From positions 1 through 11,095 of the forward strand of contig CALFMA010000325.1 in the NCBI GenBank assembly GCA_937880065.1: a DNA stretch of 11,095 bases, in the 5' to 3' direction. Under the pieces are notes generated by a model. That model did not search any database. It was not told where the DNA came from and saw only the letters and a list, made by a program, of their open reading frames with translations. How positions within the stretch are numbered: the first letter of the stretch is position 1; each line of letters opens with the position of its first letter. Position numbers and translations under genes: made by a program. The stretch comes from an uncultured Ruminococcus sp. Its GTDB lineage: Bacteria; Bacillota_A; Clostridia; Oscillospirales; Ruminococcaceae. This document shows, piece after piece, positions 5,437 through 11,095 of the stretch.

Positions 5437-7737
5437 CTATATAGTAGAACGCTCCACGGAAAGGACGTTCTTGATTTTCTTGATTTTGTCAAAAATACCT
5501 TTAAGCTGTTCCATACTTGAAATAACAATGGTACATTCAAAAATAGCATCGCCGTTTTTCAATACTCTTGACGCTGAATGAACAATGGGAATACGTGATT
5601 CCATAAGCACCGCCGTAATGTCATAGACAAGACCGATTCGGTTGCTTGCAATAACTTCAAAGCTTGTCTGGAACTGTGAGCCTGTATGCTCTGACCATTG
5701 AATATCAAACCAGCGCTTGATTTCTTCATCGTCATTTCGCTGCATTGCTGCACGGTAATTTGTGCATTTTGTGGTATGAACCGAAAGACCGAAACCTCTT
5801 GTAATAAATCCCACAATGTCATCTCCGGGGAGAGGATTGCAGCATTGTGCAAACTTAATGGCAATATCGTTAATCTGGTCAAGAATGATACTGTTTCTGC
5901 CGTCGGGCTTTGCCTTAATCATTGAAGTGCTGCCCGATTCCTGTACAGTTTCGCCGTAGAGTTTGTTATAACGCTCTTTCAGCCTTGGTATCATCTTTTC
6001 AAGGGAAGTTCCCTTGTATCCTACGGAAGCAAAGAAGTCATCGAGATTTTCGCAGTTGTGCTTTGCAAAATCGTCTTTGAGGAAATTTGCAAGTTCCTTG
6101 TCGGGAACATTTATGTGATGTCTGCGGAAAAGACGTTCAACCTCAGCCTTACCCTCGGCGATATTTTCCTCACGGCGTTCCTTTTTGAACCATGAACGGA
6201 TTTTTGAACGTGCATCTGTGGTGAACACGGTGTTGAGCCATGCTCTGTTGGGACCTTTTTCAGGGTCCTTGGAAGTGAGAATTTCGCAGATTTGTCCCGT
6301 TTCAAGCTTGAAATCAAGGGGAACAATTCTGCCGTCAACCTTTGCACCTACTGTCTTATGACCGATTTCGGTATGAATTCTGTAGGCGAAGTCGATTACA
6401 TTTGAACCCATGGGAAGAATAATTGATCTGCCCTTGGGAGTCATTACTACAACATCTTCGGGAGCAATATCCGTTTTGATTATGCGGACAATTTCTTCAA
6501 CGTCATCAGAGGTCTGCTGGGCTTCAATAACCTGTCTTACCCATGCAAGACGCTGCTCCATTTTATCACGGGAACGAATTCCCTCCTTGTATTTCCAATG
6601 GGCAGCAATACCGTATTCAGCGGTTTCGTGCATATCCCAAGTACGAATCTGCACCTCAAATGGAATACCCTCCCTGCCTAAAACCGTTGTATGAAGTGAA
6701 CGGTAGTCGTTGGCTTTTGGAGTTGCAATATAGTCCTTGAAGCGGTTAGGCAGAGGCTTGAACATATCGTGGATAAGTCCGAGAACTCCGTAACATTCGG
6801 GGATTGTGTAAACAATAACTCTTACAGCATATTTATCATAAATCTCATCAATGTTCTTGTGCATCATAAAGATTTTCTTGTAAATGCTGTAAATGCTCTT
6901 TACTCGTCCCGATACAACAGGTGGTTCGGAGAAATCCTCTTTCTTGAATCGCTCCTTGATTCGCTCTTTGATTATTTCGATGAACGCTTCACGTTCTTCT
7001 TTTTTATTTTCGAGAATACTTTCGATTTCATTGTATGCATAGGGGTCAAGATAGCGGAATGAAAGGTCCTCCAGTTCCTCCTGAATTGCTCTAATTCCAA
7101 GACGGTGAGCAATGGGGGCATATATATTCATTGTTTCAAGAGCCGTACTTCTCTGCTTTTCGGGAGGACGGTGTTTCAGCGTTCTCATATTGTGCAGGCG
7201 GTCTGAAAGCTTGATAATCATTACACGTATATCCTGCGACATTGCAAGGAGAATTTTGCGGACATTTTCAGCCTGCTGCTGTTCTTTGGAATTGGTGGGA
7301 ATTTTACCCAGCTTTGTAACTCCGTCAACGAGAAGTGCAACGTCCTGACCGAATCGTTTTTTCAGGTCATCAAGAGTTGCGGGAGTATCCTCAACTACAT
7401 CGTGGAGCAGGGCGGAACAAATGGTATCCGTATCCATTCCCAGTTCAAGAAGGGTATAGCTTACAGCGAGAGGGTGGATAATATAATCCTGTCCCGACGA
7501 GCGTTTCTGCCCTTTATGTGCCTTTTCTGCGAACTCATAGGCTGAAAGAATTTTGCTTAAATCATACTGTCTGTCATCTTTCAGAATTTTCTGAATAATC
7601 ATTTCAATGGTGAAATTATCATCGAAATCGGGGATATTCTTAATATCTTCCGCTGAAAGTTCATCAATGGGAGTTATTGGTATAGGCAGGTCGTGAATAG
7701 CGTCCTCGGTATTATTTTTACGCATATCATTGTTCAT
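5437..7737 (-). CDS. rel: Bifunctional (p)ppGpp synthetase/hydrolase Rel
   Basis: Stringent-response enzyme that makes (p)ppGpp from ATP and GTP/GDP on stalled ribosomes and also degrades it. 766 residues, complete. The HD hydrolase domain (about 60-210) has His74, His88, the HDVVEDT motif with His112-Asp113, and Asp179 in SDRLHN. The synthetase domain (about 270-380) has the RFKDYIATPKANDYRSLH block at 332-349, in which RxKD marks bifunctional Rel rather than RelA, and the catalytic Glu in EVQIRT (361-366). A TGS domain follows at about 428-489. A zinc-finger-type region has CC at 632-633 with His654 and Cys658, and an ACT domain covers about 690-766. Both active sites look intact. The N-terminus carries about 30 extra acidic residues relative to the Bacillus enzyme. 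An AAGGGTGA ribosome site overlaps the recJ stop, and the start is four bases past it. Confidence 0.96.
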   Translation of the reverse strand: MNNDMRKNNTEDAIHDLPIPITPIDELSAEDIKNIPDFDDNFTIEMIIQKILKDDRQYDLSKILSAYEFAEKAHKGQKRSSGQDYIIHPLAVSYTLLELGMDTDTICSALLHDVVEDTPATLDDLKKRFGQDVALLVDGVTKLGKIPTNSKEQQQAENVRKILLAMSQDIRVMIIKLSDRLHNMRTLKHRPPEKQRSTALETMNIYAPIAHRLGIRAIQEELEDLSFRYLDPYAYNEIESILENKKEEREAFIEIIKERIKERFKKEDFSEPPVVSGRVKSIYSIYKKIFMMHKNIDEIYDKYAVRVIVYTIPECYGVLGLIHDMFKPLPNRFKDYIATPKANDYRSLHTTVLGREGIPFEVQIRTWDMHETAEYGIAAHWKYKEGIRSRDKMEQRLAWVRQVIEAQQTSDDVEEIVRIIKTDIAPEDVVVMTPKGRSIILPMGSNVIDFAYRIHTEIGHKTVGAKVDGRIVPLDFKLETGQICEILTSKDPEKGPNRAWLNTVFTTDARSKIRSWFKKERREENIAEGKAEVERLFRRHHINVPDKELANFLKDDFAKHNCENLDDFFASVGYKGTSLEKMIPRLKERYNKLYGETVQESGSTSMIKAKPDGRNSIILDQINDIAIKFAQCCNPLPGDDIVGFITRGFGLSVHTTKCTNYRAAMQRNDDEEIKRWFDIQWSEHTGSQFQTSFEVIASNRIGLVYDITAVLMESRIPIVHSASRVLKNGDAIFECTIVISSMEQLKGIFDKIKKIKNVLSVERSTI

Positions 7738-7741
7738 ATTA

Positions 7742-9772
7742 TCACCCTTTCTTTTGCGAAATATTGCGGAGTTTTACGAGAATTTCCGCCGAATCGAGGT
7801 CGGCTTTCTGTGAAACCCTGACACGTCTTATGACGTTATCTCCGCAGTTTACCGTAATAAGCCCAAGCTGTGAAAGAGCCTCAACAGCAACGGCAAATCG
7901 GCAGTAATTGACATTGCCGCATATCTGAAAATACAGATTATCGGCGGTAATTCCCTCATTTGGAATAAGCTTGTATATCATTACGGCTGTATCTCTTGTG
8001 GGGAGCATAGCAGGGTAGTAAGCCTGCGGAAGTTCCTCCCCACGCATAAAGGCTTCAAAGGAAGTGAGAGCTGCAAAATATTTATCCTGATTGAAACTGT
8101 GAACTCGTATATCGGAAATATACATATTCACAGAGCGTCTGTCCATATAGTTATTGACGGAAAGAGTTACCGCCATATCGCATATATCGCCCTTTTTCAC
8201 AGGCAGCGAATTGGGAGCAGCCTTGAAACGGAGTGCGTCAAATTCATTTCTGCCGATTACAACTCTGAGTTTTGAATGAGTTCCGTTTGAAAGGGAGATA
8301 ATGTCCTTTATTATTGCGTTTTCCACAATGAAAACAGGCTTTTCATTGCCCATTCCAAAGGGTTCGAGAGTGTTCAGCCCCTCTACATTGTCAATGGTAA
8401 TATCCATAGGTGTAAGGGCTAAATCTGCGGCAAGTTCACAAAAGGGCATTTCCTTGTGATTTTCAAGGGCATATTTATTAATAAGGCGGCGGAATTCATC
8501 TTCCATACCCGATTTCACGGTAAATCCGCCTGCACCGGGGTGACCGCCGAATTTTTCAAGTACATCTGCGGCGTAGGTGAGAGCCGAGAATACTGAAAAA
8601 CTGCCGAAAGAACGTGCAGAACCACGGATTTCGCCGTGTTCTTCCGAGGCAATGAAACAGGGTTTGCCGAACTGTTCCATAATTCGTGCGGCAACAATGC
8701 CGATTACGCCGTGATTCCAGTTTTTTCCGCATATTACAATTACACGGTCACGGAGAATATCGGGATTTTTGCTGAGAATATCGTAAATCTCAGCTGTAAT
8801 TTCATTTTCCGTTTGCTTGCGCTGCTGATTGAGAGTGTCAAGTTCCTGTGCAAGGCTGTTGATTTTATCAGTATCGTATTCGGTGAAAAGTTCAAGGGCA
8901 GTCATAGGTGAACCGAAACGACCAGCCGCATTAATTCTCGGAGCAAGACCAAATCCCACAGCCATAGCGTCAATGGTTTTGTCTCCATAGCCGCTTACTT
9001 CTTTCAAGGCGATGAGAGCGGGGCGGTCGGTGCTGTTTATCAGTTCCAATCCGTAACGGACAATAAGACGATTTTCCCCTGTAATGTTAACAATATCGGC
9101 AATTGTGGCAATAGCTGCCAAGTCGCCGAATTGCTCCAAGGCAAGAGTATAATCGCCGCCGTCAAGAGCCGCCACAAGTTTTAATGCAACAACTGCACCG
9201 CATGAATATTTGAAAGGGGAGCAATCATCGTGGCGGTGGGGGTCGAGAATAGCCTCAGCACGTGGGAGAGTTTCGCCCTGCTGGTGGTGGTCGGTGATAA
9301 TAAGTTTCATTCCGAGAGAGTAAATGTACTCAGCTTCTTCAATGGCAGAAATGCCGTTGTCAACGGTAATAATCAGCTTTATGCCGTCCTCGTGAAGCTG
9401 TTCAACGGCGGATTTGTTCAATCCGTAGCCCTCTGCACGTTCGGGAATATAACAGGTAACGGCTGCACCTGCCTCGGTGAGATAGGTGGCAAGGATAGTT
9501 GTTGCCATGACTCCGTCACAGTCGTAATCGCCGTAAACGCAAATGGGGGTTTCCGTTTCAATTGCCTCGTTTATAATATCAGCGGCAATTTCCATATCTC
9601 TGATAAGAAAGGGGCTTGAAAGCTCCGACACTTCGAGTTTATTTATTACATCATCGGCAGAGGTATAGCCCTTTGCCGCAAGAACAGCGGCGGCAAGGCT
9701 TGATATTCCGCAGCCTGATGCCAGTTTCGGCACAAGACTTTTATCTATATCTTTTTTTGTCCATTTTTTCAT
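7742..9772 (-). CDS. recJ: Single-stranded-DNA-specific exonuclease RecJ
   Basis: 5'-3' single-strand DNA exonuclease of the DHH phosphoesterase superfamily, acting in recombination and mismatch/base-excision repair. 676 residues: longer than the E. coli enzyme (577), shorter than the Bacillus one. The metal-binding motifs are VYGDYDCDG (79-87, Asp82/84/86), TVDNG (136-140, Asp138), the TDHH signature (160-163) and IADIV around Asp226. INAAGRFGSP (280-289) and the DHHA1 motif FGGHPGAGGF (408-417) follow. After the OB-fold region (about 445-557) a C-terminal domain of about 120 residues matches the Firmicutes extension. The ATG has AGGTGA about five bases upstream and is preceded by a near-consensus promoter. 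It is the first gene of the five-gene operon. Confidence 0.95.
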   Translation of the reverse strand: MKKWTKKDIDKSLVPKLASGCGISSLAAAVLAAKGYTSADDVINKLEVSELSSPFLIRDMEIAADIINEAIETETPICVYGDYDCDGVMATTILATYLTEAGAAVTCYIPERAEGYGLNKSAVEQLHEDGIKLIITVDNGISAIEEAEYIYSLGMKLIITDHHQQGETLPRAEAILDPHRHDDCSPFKYSCGAVVALKLVAALDGGDYTLALEQFGDLAAIATIADIVNITGENRLIVRYGLELINSTDRPALIALKEVSGYGDKTIDAMAVGFGLAPRINAAGRFGSPMTALELFTEYDTDKINSLAQELDTLNQQRKQTENEITAEIYDILSKNPDILRDRVIVICGKNWNHGVIGIVAARIMEQFGKPCFIASEEHGEIRGSARSFGSFSVFSALTYAADVLEKFGGHPGAGGFTVKSGMEDEFRRLINKYALENHKEMPFCELAADLALTPMDITIDNVEGLNTLEPFGMGNEKPVFIVENAIIKDIISLSNGTHSKLRVVIGRNEFDALRFKAAPNSLPVKKGDICDMAVTLSVNNYMDRRSVNMYISDIRVHSFNQDKYFAALTSFEAFMRGEELPQAYYPAMLPTRDTAVMIYKLIPNEGITADNLYFQICGNVNYCRFAVAVEALSQLGLITVNCGDNVIRRVRVSQKADLDSAEILVKLRNISQKKG

Positions 9773-9834
9773 ATTTTCACCTACTGTGGGATTGGTATGA
9801 GTACATAAAAATTCCCTATATATCTTAATATACT

Positions 9835-9863
9835 ATTATACCATAACTGTGATATTTTTTCAA
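9835..9863 (-). promoter_or_regulatory. Promoter of the recJ-rel-MBL-hemZ-rlmD operon
   Basis: On the - strand a -35 box TTGAAA (9858-9863) and a perfect -10 box TATAAT (9835-9840) are separated by 17 bases. TGG directly before the -10 gives an extended -10. This is a near-consensus housekeeping sigma site and predicts a leader of about 55 bases before the recJ ATG at 9772. No operator or riboswitch was recognised in the leader. Confidence 0.8.
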
Positions 9864-9963
9864 TATTATCGAGAAAATTAAATTATATACTAAAACAAAA
9901 TTGTGAAATTGACAGCTAAAAAGAAAAAAATCAGATTTTCTGTAACAATTTTATAAAAAATAC

Positions 9964-9992
9964 TGGACAAAAATAAAATTATATGGTATAAT
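9964..9992 (+). promoter_or_regulatory. Promoter of the Cys-cluster repeat protein gene
   Basis: On the + strand TGGACA (9964-9969, five of six to consensus) and TATAAT (9987-9992) are 17 bases apart, with an extended -10 TGG. A start site near 9999 gives a leader of about 35 bases. It lies back to back with the recJ promoter. The stretch 9773-10034 otherwise holds only AT-rich sequence with A- and T-tracts and no gene. Confidence 0.8.
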
Positions 9993-10034
9993 ATAAAGCA
10001 GATGATTTTGTACTTTAAAAATGAGGTGAAACAA

Positions 10035-10703
10035 ATGGATCTTTTTTCTATTTTCAAAGGCGGAAAATATTTCGATAAGCACATGGCTCCGAAGTGCGAT
10101 TACTGCCAGTTCGGCAGACGTGCCAAGGACGGCAATAAGGTTCTTTGCGAAAAGAGAGGTCTTGTTGACTGCAATTATTCCTGTAATAAGTTCATTTATT
10201 CCCCATTGAAGCGTATTCCTGTTAAGCAGCTTAACTTTGTAGGAAGCCTTGCAGATGAGGATATTTACATCGAGTCAGCGGGTGATATTGCTGAAAAGAA
10301 GGAACTGGAAAATCCACAGAAAAAGGATGCTCCTAAAAAGGACGATGCAAAGAAAGTTGATGTAAATAAGGACGCTCCAAAGCCAGCTGAGGCTAAGCCA
10401 GCTGAACAGCCAATACCTGCACAGGCGGCACCACAGGCAAATCAGCCAGCTGAGCAGCCAGCACCTGCACAGACACCACCACAGGCAAATCAGCCTGCTG
10501 AACAGCCTGCACCTGCACAGGCGGCTCCACAGGTAAATCAGCCTGCTGAGCAGCCAGCACCTGCACAGGCGGCACCACAGGTAAATCAGCCTGCTGAACA
10601 GCCAACACCTGCACAGGCGGCACCCTCTCTCAATGATTTAAGCGCATTGGCAGAAGCTGCTGTTAAGGCTGCCGAAGCTTCCGAAAATAATAATGTACAG
10701 TAA
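10035..10703 (+). CDS. Small Cys-cluster (putative zinc-binding) protein with Pro/Ala/Gln repeat tail
   Basis: 222 residues, function unknown. The first 60 residues hold five cysteines (21, 24, 38, 46, 50) as CxxC-x13-C-x7-C-x3-C, ending in a YSCNKFIYSPLKRIP block. From memory this resembles a widespread small Clostridia protein, likely metal-binding, though I know no established function. A Lys/Asp-rich linker (about 92-118) leads to five 16-residue repeats (about 120-199, core NQPAEQPAPAQAAPQ) and an Ala-rich helical tail. No signal peptide or membrane segment is seen, so a cytosolic protein with a disordered tail is likely. The start at 10035 is preferred over the in-frame ATG at 10002 because GAGGTGA lies six bases before it and 10002 falls at the predicted transcript start with no ribosome site. 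It is transcribed alone from its own promoter and followed by a hairpin. Confidence 0.85.
   Translation: MDLFSIFKGGKYFDKHMAPKCDYCQFGRRAKDGNKVLCEKRGLVDCNYSCNKFIYSPLKRIPVKQLNFVGSLADEDIYIESAGDIAEKKELENPQKKDAPKKDDAKKVDVNKDAPKPAEAKPAEQPIPAQAAPQANQPAEQPAPAQTPPQANQPAEQPAPAQAAPQVNQPAEQPAPAQAAPQVNQPAEQPTPAQAAPSLNDLSALAEAAVKAAEASENNNVQ
10392..10631 (+). repeat. Five in-frame 48-bp tandem repeats encoding a 16-residue unit
   Basis: Units start at 10392, 10440, 10488, 10536 and 10584. The second and later units begin AATCAGCC; the first is more diverged at its start (GCTAAGCC), and the last loses the pattern at its end. Units 3 and 4 differ at only three of 48 bases, so the array probably changes copy number by slippage or unequal recombination. 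The period is a multiple of three, so gain or loss keeps the frame. It is coding, not a CRISPR array: there are no unique spacers. Confidence 0.9.
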
Positions 10704-10717
10704 ATTCAAACTCATGT

Positions 10718-10756
10718 CGCAGAGGGGAATTCCCTCTGCGGTGTGATGTGTTTTGC
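10718..10756 (+). terminator. Hairpin downstream of the Cys-cluster gene, likely terminator
   Basis: CGCAGAGGG (10718-10726) pairs with CCCTCTGCG (10732-10740) around five bases, a strong nine-base GC-rich stem 15 bases after the stop codon. The T-tract is weak and delayed (GTGTGATGTGTTTT), so termination may be partial. Confidence 0.6.
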
Positions 10757-10771
10757 CGCAGAATTTAATAT

Positions 10772-10808
10772 GCGGGTGTGGTGAAATTGGCAGACACGCC
10801 AGATTAGG
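10772..10808 (+). pseudogene. tRNA-Leu gene remnant, 5' half
   Basis: The sequence starts as a tRNA-Leu: acceptor arm GCGGGTG (10772-10778), TG, then a D-arm with GTG/CAC stem and the AAATTGGCAGA loop, then G and the 5' anticodon stem CCAGA. The anticodon loop is damaged: ATTAGG appears where a Leu(UAG) gene would have ATTTAGG, and the 3' stem strand TCTGG is absent. What follows (to about 10828) could be a degenerate variable arm. No T-arm (GGTTCGA) and no closing CACCCGC exist downstream to 11095, so no functional tRNA can form. It could be a decayed duplicate or the residue of an integration or deletion at a tRNA gene. Confidence 0.65.
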
Positions 10809-10886
10809 GTGCGTTACGATAGTGTGTTGTTTTTCAGTATGTGTTGATCGGTAATTTTCAGAACGGATAGGAAAGGGATATGCAGT

Positions 10887-11095
10887 ATGAAAAAATTTTC
10901 GCTTATTTTTTTGATTTCTTTTCTGATATATATTTTAGCGATCTTTGCCGTGCCATACATGACTGCAAGAATATGGGCTGATGTGATTGCGTTGCTGTTT
11001 ATTCTTGCTTGCTTCTATCAGTTGCTCTATATTATATTTCTGCGAAAAAGGGATTCTGTCAGCTTAGGCAGAAGCATAAGCAGGTACTTTTTGTA
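10887..11095 (+). CDS. Small membrane protein, N-terminal part (runs off window)
   Basis: An open frame of 69 codons continues past the window edge. It begins MKKFSLIFLISFLIYILAI and contains two hydrophobic segments (about residues 4-24 and 31-52), followed by a positively charged RKR. This suggests a membrane protein with the N-terminus inside and the residues after the second helix also inside. GGAAAGGG lies about nine bases before the ATG, an acceptable but slightly long spacing. An overlapping ATG at 10880 gives only a 35-codon frame and is rejected. I do not recognise the family, and no promoter is clear in the 10809-10886 interval. Its position just after the tRNA-Leu remnant is compatible with incoming mobile DNA, but nothing else proves that. 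Confidence 0.6.
   Translation, partial: MKKFSLIFLISFLIYILAIFAVPYMTARIWADVIALLFILACFYQLLYIIFLRKRDSVSLGRSISRYFL

Noticed and set aside
9773..9834. Riboswitch or T-box in the recJ leader
   Set aside because: The leader is about 55 bases and AT-rich, with no recognisable aptamer or terminator pair.
10002..10034. Upstream ATG at 10002 as start of the Cys-cluster gene
   Set aside because: No ribosome site and too close to the predicted transcript start; GAGGTGA at proper spacing supports 10035.
10392..10631. CRISPR array or non-coding satellite
   Set aside because: Contiguous 48-bp units without spacers, in frame within a real gene; the antisense open frame over it is a composition artefact.
10772..11095. 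tRNA-Leu interrupted in the anticodon loop by a group I intron
   Set aside because: No recognisable intron core, the following sequence encodes a membrane protein, and no 3' tRNA half is visible in the window.

Overview
The window looks like a chromosomal segment of an anaerobic, low-to-moderate GC Clostridia (Oscillospiraceae/Ruminococcus-like) bacterium. The reasons are the Firmicutes-type RecJ and bifunctional Rel, the HemZ-type radical SAM protein, AGGAGG/AGGTGA ribosome binding sites, consensus housekeeping promoters, and a Clostridia-type small protein with a Cys cluster. This placement is inference from gene content and was not checked by search.

Layout. (1) 1-531, + strand: the 3' part of an acetylornithine aminotransferase gene (argD). 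(2) About 500-1960: an AT-rich, visibly rearranged accessory segment. It holds a 5' fragment of a NifU-like gene (+), joined tail to tail at about 630-640 to a truncated cobalamin-binding radical SAM gene (-). That gene overlaps a divergent thymidylate-kinase-like gene (-) by four bases. The segment is closed by an intergenic block of nested inverted repeats (1778-1923) and a terminator-like hairpin pointing along + (1932-1976) that has no adjacent + gene. (3) 1961-9772, - strand: a compact five-gene housekeeping operon in the order recJ, rel, MBL-fold hydrolase, hemZ, rlmD. Spacings are 4, 9 and 3 bases, then a 37-base overlap, and a near-consensus promoter lies at 9835-9863. (4) 9964-10756, + strand: a divergently transcribed single gene for a small Cys-cluster protein with a five-unit Pro/Ala/Gln repeat tail, with its own promoter and a downstream hairpin. 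(5) 10772-11095: a decayed 5' half of a tRNA-Leu gene, followed by the start of a small membrane-protein gene that runs off the window.

How the genes work together. The operon combines DNA repair (RecJ), stringent-response control (Rel), a glyoxalase-II-like metallohydrolase, a coproporphyrinogen-dehydrogenase-like radical SAM enzyme and a 23S rRNA m5U methyltransferase. This is a conserved neighbourhood rather than a single pathway. The accessory segment is the unusual part: a specialised nucleotide kinase coupled to a B12-radical-SAM enzyme hints at a nucleotide-modifying pathway, now broken here. The orphan + terminator at its far edge may be argD's original terminator, displaced by the insertion. 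A second scar is the tRNA-Leu remnant near the right edge. I saw no CRISPR array, intact insertion sequence, integrase or complete tRNA/rRNA gene.
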